Source: Staphylotrichum longicolle
Taxonomy: Eukaryota; Ascomycota; Sordariomycetes; Sordariales; Chaetomiaceae
Direction: 5' to 3'
Length of the DNA stretch: 64,000 bases
Assembly: GCA_019096155.1 (NCBI GenBank)
Contig: JAHCVI010000004.1
Coordinates: 248,001-312,000, forward strand
The position numbers and the translations under genes are program-made. Below the pieces are notes generated by a model. It worked only from the letters and a program-made list of their open reading frames with translations, made no database searches and was not told the origin of the DNA. Below are positions 11,737 to 22,107 of the stretch, in pieces (the stretch's first letter is position 1; every line of letters begins with the position of its first letter).

Positions 11737-12511
11737 CCTGGTCAGAGAGATCCCTCCACTCGGACTCTCAGCGTCACACGAATGGCAGCTCGCGTGAGTG
11801 TTTGGTAGTTTGGTAATGTCGCTGCGACTTTTCGCGTCCCGAATCAGTTTGCCGATGCAACTCGTGGCCTGTTGAGGTTACAGAATGTAGGACAATTTAT
11901 CGGATCATGAACGTGATAATTGGATTAATAAGGTAGAATCAAATTCATGGATGGTCTTGTTCGAAGACCAGTCGCGTCAGTGAGTGAGGCCGTTTCACGA
12001 TTGTGGTTTGGAGTGGGACATAAATCGATTTGGTGTTGCGACAACAAAGAGTGGAACCCCTGCAGCATGCTGAATCTCGTGGTGGCGGGGCGCAACTGAT
12101 GGGCAATATAAGGGTTAGGGTCATTCCATAAACACTTCCAAACGCTCCCCAGTCATGCGATGAAGCAAGTGACATCTTCTGAGTCAAGTCGAAAACCAAA
12201 GGCGTTGGAGCAACCATCCGAAGATGACCCATCCTGAACGGCGACGGAGCAAGCGAACTGCGCATACCTATATCGCTTTTGTCATTTGCAGAAGATGACA
12301 GACCGTCAGACGGCAGCCACAAGCTCGGGCCTTTCCTCTCGACCTCCTCTTGCCTCATCTGTGCGACTCGATCATGATTCCAGGCAGCAGCCCCGCGATC
12401 GGTGAATTGGCTGAATCATGAACCGCCGTCAACTTCTTCTTTCCGGATCTCATCATTAATCCTGATTGTAACGCATCGCCTTCATCAAAGAGCACACATT
12501 TTCTCATCAAA
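11737..12511. other. Divergent intergenic region
   Basis: Lies between the starts of the minus-strand DUF3716 gene and the plus-strand amidase gene, so it should contain both promoters. No coding frame with family resemblance was found. Confidence 0.45.
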
Positions 12512-14043
12512 ATGGAATCCGCCGGCCTGCGCAGCCGGCAACGACAGCAACGCCCGCCCTCGCCTCCCCCAGCTCTCCGCCAAGCTCCTGCCCAAAGTAA
12601 ACAAAATGCCCCCTCTAGGCCCTCCCAACTCCAACCCCAGCCTGGCTCCCGCCTTCCCCTATCCCTCACCATAGGTCACACCCCGCCCCTCTTCACCATT
12701 AACCTCTCCCACCCGCCCCCAACCGCTACGACCACGTCGCCGCCGCCCTGCAGCCCGCCCTCGCGCGCATCAACTTTGCCGCCCTTTTGAGCGAGACCCT
12801 CGCCCTCTTCCTCCCGCCGGCGACCCCGTCCTGGCTTGCCACGTCCGCCGTCCGCCTCCTCCGCTTCGCGTCCCGCGTCTTGCTTCGCCGCCTGCACTCG
12901 TGTGAAGAGACTGCTGAGCTGAAGGGGATCGCCCGCGAGACGGGGATCGGCATGGATCTCCTCGTGGCGTTCAATGTGGCCTTGGATTTGTTGATGGGGT
13001 GCACCTCGGGCGGGGTGCACGTTCGGTCTGCGAGTTCTTCCAGCAGTGGTGGGGAGACGGCGGGGGGTTCGTCGAGGATGGTGCACTTCCGCACGCTGGA
13101 CTGGGACATGGACGAGCTTAGGCAGCTCGTTGTTGAGCTCGAGTTTGTGAGGGCCGAGGGCGGGCCCGTCGTGGCCAGGACGGTGGGGTATTTTGGGTAC
13201 GTGGGTGTGCTGACCGGGGTGAGGGAGGGGTTGAGTGTGAGTCTGAACTTCAGGGCGGGGCAGGAGCTGGAGAGGAGGAAGCTGTGGGCATTGAGATGGC
13301 ATTTGGCCATGGTGGTGCTCGGGAGGAGGAGGGGCGTGGCGAGTGTGTTGAGGGGGTACTTGCTGGGGGAGGGCAGGGTGAGGATGAAGGGACGGGGATG
13401 GCTGATAAGAGGGGAAGAGGGAAAAGGAGAGGTGGAGGCACCTCCCAACATCGACGACATTCTTGCCGACCTTGCGCGGTCCCCCTCCACCGCCGCCTAC
13501 CTCATCTTCTGCACTCCGTCCAGGGCATACTCTGTCGAAAAGGGCTACCGCACAGCATCGGTGCAAAGCAGCAGCGAGTTCCTGACCACGTGCAACCACG
13601 ACGTGGCCGACGAGCCAGATCCTAGCCGCATCCACGCGGCCGCGCAGCATGTGGCCAGCCAGGGCATGGCAGAGATTATCGACGAGTCGTTTGAACGCAA
13701 ACAGGTCGTCGAACATGTGTGGAGACAAAGGCTGCGTCTACGACGGAAAACCCGACGGCATCGGGGAGATGCAGTGGAGGCCGTCACTGAAGAAGACGTA
13801 TTGCACATGCTAGGCCACGAGGATATTACCTACGGCGGGACACACTATGCTGTGGTCATGGATCCTGGATCTGGTGGGTTCTTGTGGCGGAGGGTGTACC
13901 AGACTGATGATCTCAGGGGGGATGCCGAGCCTGTGGCTGCCGAGGCCCCTCAACTTCCGTCTGCAGGATCCCCACTTGACTTGCAACAGTGGTCCCAGCA
14001 TACGATGGAAGATGTAGCCTTAGGGGCAGATAAAAGGCGTTGA
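12512..14043 (+). CDS. N-acylethanolamine acid amidase/acid ceramidase-like hydrolase (one frameshift)
   Basis: The N-terminus reads from ATG 12512 into a TPPLFTINLSHPP segment. This is the beta-strand that opens the NAAA/acid ceramidase N-terminal domain. The next residues, NRYDHVAAALQPALARINF, are in another frame starting at 12721. A single missing C in the gcccccaacc run near 12715-12720 would join them and give 510 residues. Downstream, the core is intact: MGCTSGG with the likely nucleophile Cys, HFRTLDWDMDE with the conserved Arg and Asp, the WHLAMVVLGRR segment, TAAYLIFC, and the NHD motif. Members are Ntn hydrolases that cleave fatty-acid amides or ceramides after self-processing at the Cys. 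No intron explains the frame change, because TAA at 12700 closes the second frame just upstream. Confidence 0.75.
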
Positions 14044-14792
14044 CGCCAGTGGAAGTCTGACCACCTTATCTATCGGCAGGGGCGATGTACCCCTGGAGGA
14101 GGTTGGCCGACGTCAGGTCATTAATGTCGTCAAGAGTCAGCACGCAACCCAAGAAGGCGAAAACAGAATGAAAACCAGAAAGGAGAACAAAGAGAAAGAC
14201 AAAAGGAGAAAAAAAGGAGAAAAGAAAGGAGAAAAGAAAGAGGAAGGAAGGAGAAAAAAAACGGAAAAGAGAGGAGAAGAGAAATGAGAAGAGAAAGTGA
14301 AAAAGAAATGGGAAAAGAAAGGGGGAAAAGAGAACAGAAAGAGGAGAGGGTACAAAGCGACGGGCGCACTGCGTCCATTCTCCTCCCCAACCCATCCCAA
14401 CTCCAAAGACGAAGCCCAAGCACGGAAGTCTTCTCGAGATCCGAAGTTCCACTCTCGCGTCTTTTACACTCCACACACAAGGAATAGACAGCAGCGGCTG
14501 GAATCAAAGAGTGACGCCCAGGATGGATAGCAACAGCAAAGACGAGCGCGTCTGGGCCTGGGCCGAAGAGATGGAGTGACACTCAAGACGCCGGGATATG
14601 CTCGAATACCGACGTCATTCACATGTGAGGCACATGCACATGTGGGCAACAAAAACAAAGGCCTGGGTGACCAGCCCCTGTATGTCTGGTTCTACCTCGA
14701 CTCTGTCTTCTTCTTGTTTCGCAGTCCCGCCTGTCAGGCAGCCAAAATCCCTCAACACCAACCTTGCTCACCCTTAGCCTGAGGTAAATAAG
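14044..14792. other. Intergenic region with polypurine tract
   Basis: No gene recognised. Dominated by the purine-rich stretch listed separately. The minus-strand frames across it are Phe/Leu/Ser low-complexity artefacts of that tract. Confidence 0.5.
14173..14349 (+). repeat. Polypurine/polypyrimidine low-complexity tract
   Basis: About 180 bp of A/G on the plus strand, broken by only a few pyrimidines. 14201-14261 is uninterrupted purine (61 nt) built from GAAAAGG- and GGAGAAAA-like units. Such tracts can form triplex DNA and are mutation-prone. It lies between two + strand genes, about 130 bp after the amidase stop. Confidence 0.85.
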
Positions 14793-16255
14793 ATGTGGAA
14801 ACACTTGCGGGCGTGGCGGAAGCGAACGACAGAGACGCCCACTGGCAGCACGTCTGAACTCTGCGACAAAGACCCGGGTGCGGAACCGCCGCCGTACCGT
14901 CAAGAAGAAGACTCCACGCCGCCGGCGAGCACAACGGCCAGGACCGCCGAGGAAGATGTCTCTCCACAAGACGGGACAATCCAACAAGCCGTTGGCATGC
15001 ACGCGCCAGCTCAGTCCTTGGCGTTGACTGAGCCGGAAGCCGCTGCAGCCAGCATCACTGCCGCTATCACTACCGTTGCCGTGGCGAGTGGAAGGGCCAG
15101 CGCCGCAGCCGAAGGGGTAGCCGACCTTATTACTTGTACCGCCAATCTGTTGCCCTAGCAGCGGCCGACAGAGCGCAAGTCGTTGCCGCCGCCATAATTG
15201 CTGACGTTACCGGCCATGCCGTCAATGCAGCAGAGGAGGGCTGGAACGAATTTGCCGCCTTGCGCCGTCGGGTACGTGAAGAGGTGGCACGGCATGACAT
15301 ACCAGACGCTCAACCGGGATTTTACTTCGTTCGAGATGAAACATGTCACGATATCAAAACAGCGGGACGCTTACCGCGAGACCAAGTCGCCGTCACCATC
15401 GCCGGCGCCGTCGCCGCCGTCGCCAACGCTGTAGCCAACGCCCCCGCCGGCACCAGGCTGGCCATCGCTGCCGCGTACCAAACCACCGCCAAGCACGCGA
15501 CCGACGTGGTCCGCAAGGCCGTCCGCGGGACCAGCCAGGGCGCCATGCTTCTCGAGCAGCTTGAACGCTACGACGAGAGCCTCCGACGCACCGGCGGCGC
15601 CTCAAGTCCTCGGCCTTGCTGCGCGGCTGCCGTGTTGGGGCACGAGACCGACCTGCGGGCGCGGGCCGCGCTCTGCGCGCTCCGGGCGTACACCGCCAAC
15701 ATGGAGCACATCCAGGCGGCGAGGGCGCTCGACGCCGTCGTAGCCGGTCCTCGCCTCAGCTCGGCCGGCAGCCACTCCTGGCGACGGGCTCGCTGTACTT
15801 GCGCCTGCACCGGCGAGGGTGGGGGCAAGGGCGAGGGCGAGGGGAGGAATCCTGCAGGGTGCGAAGATGTGCTCCGGGCGGACAAGCAGCTGACCGCGCT
15901 CTACGCCGTCTGGAGCCTCAACGAGACGACAGCGCCCGAGAGCGAGGCGGCAAAGGCGCTTGCTGCTGCTGTGGCGGGCGCCGTGGGGGGCACCTCGGCT
16001 CCGCCGCTTGAACGCTCGAGTGCTGGCGAGATTCGGGGTTGTCGTGATACCCTGCTGCAGGTGGTTCGGGAGATGGACGAGGAGCTTACCCGCGCCGAGG
16101 CTGCGACGGCGGGTTCGGACGAGGTCCACGGGCACAATCGGCTTGCCTGCATGTGGCTGCCGCTCATACACCGCTGCGTTGGCGCCAGCGCACAAGCATC
16201 CGTGCCTGCGCTGCGGCCGTCGCCCCGGTTCCCATGGTGCTTGTGCGAAGGTTAA
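14793..16255 (+). CDS. Ala-rich protein of unknown function (one frameshift)
   Basis: Two overlapping open frames, 14793-15158 and about 15134-16255, look like one gene. Both have the same Ala/Thr/Val-rich amphipathic helical composition. One added base near 15150-15156 (the gccctag context) would join the TANLLP end of the first to AAADRAQVVAAAI of the second, giving 487 residues. No GT-AG pair keeps the correct phase. The N-terminus is basic (WKHLRAWRKR), then Pro/Thr-rich. The rest is long Ala-rich helix with scattered Cys residues (CTCACTG near the middle). No known domain was recognised, and there is no signal peptide or clear membrane segment. Composition and codon bias support a real gene. 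Confidence 0.5.
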
Positions 16256-16753
16256 ACTCCGGAAAAAGTCGTGGGATGGGGAGACAAGGATAGACTAGTG
16301 TTTAAGATGAGTTAGATCAGTCAGAATTTCTACGTGGCCCCTCCTATGCCATGTTGTATCGATCTACAAAGGACATCTTGTTAGTTCACAAGCATCATCA
16401 ACGATCTGTTACTCTCGGGGTATACATGTAAGTGTCTGCCGCACTGTGGCCAAGTCACGGCTGGTGTTGATCTCTACAGAGGATGCTTTAGTGGAGGCAT
16501 TTATTTGTAAGCACTTGCCCTGTCTCCTGCTCCTTTGGGCTGACGCGAAGGAGTCGGCCACACGCCGCTTGCGCAGCTGATTGGCCTGTCGAGTCCCAAA
16601 GGATCTCCCGTCTGGCGTGATGCTGCAACGTCAAGGAAAGGGCGGAGCTCGCGGACCGACCTTATCTTTATCACAGCGATCCGTTCCCCTCAGGGCGGGC
16701 TGTCTTGACCATCATCTTGCTTCAGTGACATTGACCAGATCATCATAACCACC
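16256..16753. other. Intergenic region upstream of the GST gene
   Basis: No coding frame of note. Should hold the 3' end of the Ala-rich gene and the promoter of the GST gene. Confidence 0.45.
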
Positions 16754-17687
16754 ATGGGCGAACAGATTGTCTTGTTTGACTTACCCAGCCGAGAGCCGCG
16801 CAGCTGTTGGTCCTACAACCCCTGGAAGAGTGAGTCTCCACCGCGGTATCATCATTGCAGGCCACAGGGTCTAACGGCCATCGCCACCCAGCCCGCCTCC
16901 TCCTGAACTACAAGGGCCTCGACTACCGAACCGAATGGGCGAGTCTCCCCGTCACCCTCCAACCGAACCTTGCTAACCAAACGCCCAGGTCGAATACCCC
17001 GACATCCAACCCCGTCTCGAGCCCCCGTAACCCCCCCCCTCCCATCACCCTCAACCAAACCCCCCCCCCCAACCTCCACCATTCACTAACAACCCCAACC
17101 CACCCGGCAGCCTACCCCCAAACCCCACGCACCCCACGCGTGACTACACCATCCCGGCCCTCCTCCTCCCGCCCTCCACCTACCTCATGGACAGCAAAAC
17201 CATCGCCGCCCACCTCGAAGCCCTCCACCCGTCCCCGCCGCTCCACCTGGCCTCCCCGGCCCTGGCGCGCCTCGAGGCCCTCATGCCGCGCGTCCTGCGC
17301 CCGCTGCAGCCCGTCTACATCCCGCGCGTGCCGCGGCGCGTCCTCGGCGAGGGGAGCATCCCCTACTTTCTGCGCACGCGGGAGCGGGATCTGGGGATGA
17401 CGCTGGGGCAGTACGAGGCCGCGCGGCCGTGGGAGGGGTGTTGGGACGCCGCCGCCGGGGCGATTGTCGAGGTGACGGGGCTGTTGGAGGAAGGCGGGGC
17501 AGGGGGGCCGTTTTTCATGGGGGCGGAGGTGAGCTATGCGGATTTTGTGTGGGGTGGGTTCTTGCTGTTTTGTAAGAAGCTGGGTGAGGAGGTGTGGGCG
17601 GAGGTGCTGGTGAGGAGTGGCAATGCGGACGCGCATAGGGCGTTGTTGAAGGGGTTGGAGAAATGGGCGGCGAGGGATGGCGAGTAA
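16754..17687 (+). CDS. Glutathione S-transferase, UstS/beta-etherase-like
   Basis: Exons are 16754-16829, 16892-16938, 16989-17026 and 17111-17687, giving 245 residues. The N-terminal thioredoxin-fold half opens with VLFDLPSREPRSCWSYNPWK, followed by TRLLLNYKGLDYRTEW and VEYPDIQPRLEP. This is the signature of the fungal UstS-like GST branch. YTIPALLLPPSTYLMDSKTIAAHLE supplies the glutathione-binding cis-Pro and Asp-Ser region. The C-terminal helical half ends at GE. The second intron (16939-16988) begins GCGAGT, so it is a GC-AG intron; using it restores the family sequence exactly. The enzyme probably conjugates or cleaves glutathione adducts of aromatic or secondary metabolites. It lies 640 bp before an arylamine N-acetyltransferase gene on the same strand, so a shared detoxification role is possible. 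Confidence 0.85.
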
Positions 17688-18324
17688 GGGGGTTCGTGAT
17701 GAAGGGGGTGTCGATGAGGGCGGTTGAGAAATGAGAGGATACAGCTACCTTGAGTTTAGTGACAAGAGCATAGCTGAGACTGCAATCCAGTTACTGGACA
17801 AAAGTAGGCATCTATAGGCCTGAGCATACGCATCTCTCAGGTACCCCAGCTCTGAAAACAACAAGTTCTGCGCTTGGTTCTAGGGCAAAGAAAGCAGACA
17901 ACCTAAACATGTAACTCGGGTGTGTCTTCAGGCGAGTGGCAAAATGGAGCCAAACGTTGATTATCAACCACTCACCAAGCAGTGACTTAGGCCAATCATC
18001 CTTGCTTTCTCCGATCCCATCCACGAACATGATGCCATGTTGTTCTTTGCTTCGAACACCAGATCCCTTCGCTAAAGCTACCTGCATTCGTTACCGCAGG
18101 GTCAGTACTACCCTAGACTGTGGAGACTTATCTTGAAGCCTAGACTGTCTGTTGGGCCTTTTCGCTGCTGCGTAAATCGCGCGGCTTGCCCCTTTTGAGC
18201 TTTCGGTGCTGCGGGGAAAGTCTCGGCATTTTGGGGGACTTTGTTTCAGGGACCCTTCTTCGGTTCTTCCACAGTGTTCTTTTCCTTCAGTTGCGGCCAG
18301 CATTTCCCATCTAACTGACCGAAA
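17688..18324. other. Intergenic region between GST and NAT genes
   Basis: No gene seen. Holds the promoter of the downstream acetyltransferase. Confidence 0.45.
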
Positions 18325-19300
18325 ATGGCCACCTACACCGAGGAACAGATCGCCCGCTACCTCGAGCACATCGGATACCGTGAGGATGTCCGGCAACAGG
18401 TAGCCTCCGACCCGCTGGGTTGCCTCACGGCCCTGCAAAAACACCACATGGCCCGCGTCCCGTTTGAGAGCCTGTCGCTGCACTATTCGAGTCACCGGCT
18501 CCTGTCTCTGCACCCCGAGGCCTTGTTCGCCAAGGTTGTCTACAGGGGCAGGGGCGGGTACTGCATGGAGGTCAACACGTTCTTTGCGGCCGTCCTGCGC
18601 AGCTTAGGCTTCACTCTCATCAGCACCGGCGGCAGAGTCAAGAAGCCGCATGGGTACACTGGATGGTAAACACTTCGTCGTCCTTTTACCACACGGGGGT
18701 TTTGAAGTTGTTGACAGATTCCTCAGGGACCACATGGTCAACCTCGTCGCCATCGACGGCAAACGATACCTGGTGGATGTCGGGTTCGGTTCCTTCGGGC
18801 CGACCCATCCGTTGCCCCTGGAGGACGGCCACGAGTTTGTTGGGGTGGCTCCGACGCGCGGACGGCTGCAGTACCGCAACCTCGAGCAGCACACAGACCC
18901 CAACCAGCGGGTCTGGCTGTATTCAGTGCAGGACGTTGACAAGGCTCCCTGGCGAGACATGTACCATTTCGGCGAGATGGAGTTCATGCCGGGCGACTTT
19001 GAGGTCATGAACCTGACCACCATGAGTGCGCCACGGAGCTTCTTTGTGCAGAGCGTCATGTGCATGTGGACGCTCTACGACGAGAAGAAGGAGACCCCAA
19101 CTGGGCTCTTGATTCTGCACCGGGGCTATGTCAAGCGGCGCATCGGGGCAGAGTCTGAGTTCATCGAGAAATTCGAGGACGAAGAGCAACGTGTCAAGGC
19201 GTTGGAGAAGTACTTTGGCATTGTGCTGACTCCAGAGGAACGGAATGGAATTCGGGGGTTGGCGAGTGAGTTGAGAGGAGGAAAGGACTTTCATGCATGA
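18325..19300 (+). CDS. Arylamine N-acetyltransferase (NAT)
   Basis: Exons 18325-18665 and 18727-19300 give 304 residues; the intron is gtaaac...cctcag. The catalytic triad of the family is complete: Cys80 in GRGGYCMEVN, His116 in GYTGWDHM, and Asp131 in LVDVGFGS. RVPFESLSLHY near residue 45 is the usual N-terminal motif. Length is normal for fungal NATs (about 300). NATs move acetyl, or in some fungi malonyl, from CoA to arylamines. In Fusarium a NAT detoxifies benzoxazolinone breakdown products of cereals. Whether this one is acetyl- or malonyl-specific cannot be told. The frame is intact, unlike the neighbouring cupin gene. Confidence 0.92.
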
Positions 19301-19854
19301 TCGTGTGATAGGGGATAGGGCTGCAGCTCGAATTAAGCCAGAAGGAAATGATCGGCAGCAATCGTGCCTCGCCTCGTTCGTCAGCCGTAACTGCGGACTG
19401 CTTCCCGGGAAGGTCTCCTCTAAGCGTGACGTAAATGAACCAAGCTTAAACTCCCAAACCCAGAAACTTGGAACACTCCGCTCCTTGTGTGCCCCCACGC
19501 TCCTGGTTCTCAGCTTCGTTCCCCGCACTTTCACAAGATCACAGCTGCTATCCACCAGGCAGGAACTTTCTCTGCTCTTGACGTCCCGCTCCGGAGCATT
19601 TCGACCCCGAGATATACCGACGAACCTTCCAAGCTTCACAGGGGCTGCCGAGACCACCACCCAGGTTCTCCAACTGCCGAACCTGCCGTTCCCAGCCCTC
19701 TGTCACGCGGCTCACGCCCCCGCAACTTTATTCGCTATTCCCCGAACTCCAAGCAGACATCAGCTAGTTCCCTAGCCTCTCGACTTGACCCCTTGCCATC
19801 CCCACCAGGGATCTCACACACCAAACCCCCGAGTCAAGCCCCAACTCAACAATC
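19301..19854. other. Intergenic region/5' leader of the cupin gene
   Basis: Pyrimidine-rich toward 19800 (CT- and CA-rich), typical of an ascomycete 5' leader. Open frames here have no family resemblance. Confidence 0.4.
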
Positions 19855-20472
19855 ATGCCCACGACCCCTCCCTCAGAGATCCAAGTCACCCCCCTCGCCT
19901 CCCTCCACGTCGACCGCCACCACATCCCCTCCCACGCCCGCCTCCCCAACAGCCCCGCAACCGGCGGCGGCGGCATCGGCAAGCCCCTGCTCATCTACCG
20001 CGCCGCCTTCCCCAGCCTGGGCACCACCACCACCACCACCACCGCTGTTGCAGCAGCAGACGCCAATGCCATCGAGCGCCACCTGAAGCGCGTCGGCGTC
20101 GTCGCGCCGCAGTGGCGGTACGGCATGTACGCGACGACGCACTTCCACAGCACCACGCACGAGGTCCTCTGCGTGAGCGCCGGCGGCGCGCGGTTGCTGT
20201 TCGGCGGGAGGGGAACCCCGGGGCGGTGGAGGTGAGCGTGAAAAGGGGGGATGTGGTGGTTGTGCCGGCTGGGTGGCGCATCGGTTGGTGGAGGAGGAGG
20301 AGGAGGTGGGAAAGGATGGAGGAGGGTTTGAGATGGTCGGGGCGTATCCGGGGGCGAGTGGGATATGTGCTATGGGGGGAAGGAGAGAGGGGAAGGTGGA
20401 GGGGATTAAGGGGTTGGCGTGGTTTGAGAAGGATCCGGTTTATGGAGACAAGGGCCGGTGTTGGAGGTGTAG
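19855..20472 (+). CDS. YjlB-like cupin-domain protein (three frameshifts)
   Basis: From ATG 19855 the reading starts PTTPPSEIQVTPLASLHV and reaches the cupin core THFHSTTHEVLCVSAGGARLLFGG, with His-x-His and a further His for metal binding. The frame then breaks. Missing single G bases near 20211, near 20277 and near 20456 would give in turn NPGAVEVSVKRGDVVVVPAGW, AHRLVEEEEEVGKDGGGFEMVGAYPG, and a KDPVYGDKG end followed by a short tail with TAG at 20470-20472. The total would be 206 residues. The order HSTTHEV, GDVVVVPAGWAH and DPVYG is that of the small YjlB-type cupins, which have no firm function. All three breaks lie in G runs. The gene ends tail-to-tail with the dehydrogenase gene, 32 bp apart. 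Confidence 0.68.
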
Positions 20473-20504
20473 ATATGTGAAAGCGGGAAAGACAGGATAT
20501 TGGG

Positions 20505-22107
20505 TTAGTCTACAGGTAGGAATCTTAAAACACCGCCAACCAGACACACGAGAGCGGCCGCCGCGCTCCATGCAAATCCCATCGTCTCCCTCGTCCACCC
20601 CGACCGCCGCGTTCTTGTTTCCGCCGCCATTGCCATTGCCATTGCCACTCCCAGCTCCACCACCGCTACCGCCACCACCACTGGCAGGAGCTGCACAAAC
20701 TTGCCAGCCCCCGCCTCCCGTCCGCTGCAGCACGTAGATCTCGCCCGTCGAGTCCGAAGACATCCACAGCCTCCCCGCGCTATCAAACGCAAGCCGACTG
20801 GCCTGAAGCACTTGTCCGGACAGACGGTGAGGTCTTGGTTGTGTGAGCACGTCCGTGAGCGCGTTGTTGCTGTCCGCCGCGGCAACAGGCTCGCCCGTGG
20901 CGGCGTTGAAGGCAATGGAGCCACGCGGTAGCCGACGTGAAGAGCGGTCGACTAGACCAAGTCAGTATCTGAAGGAGAGGAGACAAAAGGGTGGGAGAGA
21001 CTCACAGCTGCCGCGGAAGGTGACATACGCCGTCTCGCGTCCGCCGAGAACTTGAGGTCGATGGGCGCGTAGTGCGCCGGGAAGGTCAACCGGGCGGCAC
21101 ATACTTCTCGGCGCACGTCTCGTCGCGCAGCGTCGAATTCTCCAGGACGGCAAACTGCTTGCCGATGCCGAGGCCGTCGTTGTCCGGGATCTCGGACGCC
21201 TCCCACACGGCGAAGCAGTGCGGGTACCCAAAGTTCTTGCCCTGGTTTGCCGTCGTTGTGCCGTTGAGATAGCCAAAGAAGTTGAGCTCCTCGCCCGGGT
21301 TGTTCTCGTGCACGTCCTTGCCGTTGCGCTGCACGCCGTCGACGCTGTTCTCGACGGCGTAGATGCCGCCCGTCACGGGGTGCTCGCCCACGCCGACGCT
21401 GTTGCGCAGGCCCCAGCCCAGGACAAGGCCGTCGTTAGAGAAGACGTAGGGTTTAGAGTTCGAGGTGAGGTTGGTCAGGTTGAAGGCGCGGATCTGGGAC
21501 AGGCCGGACGTGACGACTTCGGTCTGAGCTGAATGCTGCTCGGCGCTACCCCTGGAGACGAGGAGCGTGCCGTTTTGCTTCTTGGACATGAGGAGAGTGC
21601 GCGTGACGAGGTCGCTGTTGCTCATGTTGGCGATGAGCGTTCGCGGTTGGCCACTGACGCTGGCCCCCTTGGCGTCGTAGGTCCAGGCAAAGACGGCCTC
21701 CGCGGAGGAGGCGTAGAGAGTGTTGCCATCGTCGGAGAGAGCGAGACCATGGTTGAGCTTGGGAGGTTAGCATGTCTCTTTTGTTGTGAGGACGCCCGAA
21801 AGCGTACCGTGGTCATCTCAACCAGCATGTGCGAGTGGTTCGAGAACAGACACGTCCCCCCATTGTCGGTGAACCTGTGCCGGCTGATTCCTTTGCCGCT
21901 CTCGACGACCAGCAACGCGCCTGTGCTGTCAAATGCAATGCTCCGGGGTTTGGTCAAACCACCGGCAACCAGCTGAGCCTGCCATCCGCTGGCGACTACG
22001 GGGGCCGAGTAAGCTGGCACCAGAATATTGGAGCATGTCGTTTGCGCAACAACAGCCGCCGTGTATAAGCCAGCCGCGAGAGCGGACTGAGCTACTGCGT
22101 TTTTCAT
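20505..22107 (-). CDS. Secreted soluble quinoprotein sugar (glucose/sorbosone) dehydrogenase, AA12-like (several frameshifts)
   Basis: Exons are 22107-21808, 21757-21006 and 20951-20505. A signal peptide (MKNAVAQSALAAGLYTAAVVAQ) precedes a six-bladed propeller of the glucose/sorbosone dehydrogenase type: GLTKPRSIAFDS, LNHGLALSDDG, GWGLRNSVGVGEHPVTG, ENNPGEELNFFGYLNG, YAPIDLKFSAD, and CFRPVGLAFDSAGRLWMS near the end. A Gly/Ser/Asn-rich stretch and a hydrophobic C-terminus (FAWSAAAALVCLVGGVLRF) suggest a GPI-anchored or membrane-tailed form. Five single-base corrections are needed: missing bases near 21090, 21033 and 20793, extra bases near 20830 and 20620. They give 499 residues. Fungal PQQ enzymes of this kind (AA12) can pass electrons to AA9 LPMOs, two of which lie in this window; that link is inference. 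Confidence 0.75.

Noticed and set aside
12597..12753. Intron gtaaac...ctgcag in the amidase gene
   Set aside because: It would remove the conserved FTINLSHPP and NRYDHVAAAL blocks; a one-base indel is simpler.
12676..13728. Antisense open frame opposite the amidase gene
   Set aside because: Pro/His/Arg-rich shadow of a GC-rich coding strand; no motif.
14130..14582. Phe/Leu/Ser-rich minus-strand open frames resembling a membrane protein
   Set aside because: They are translations of the polypurine tract and not a real protein.
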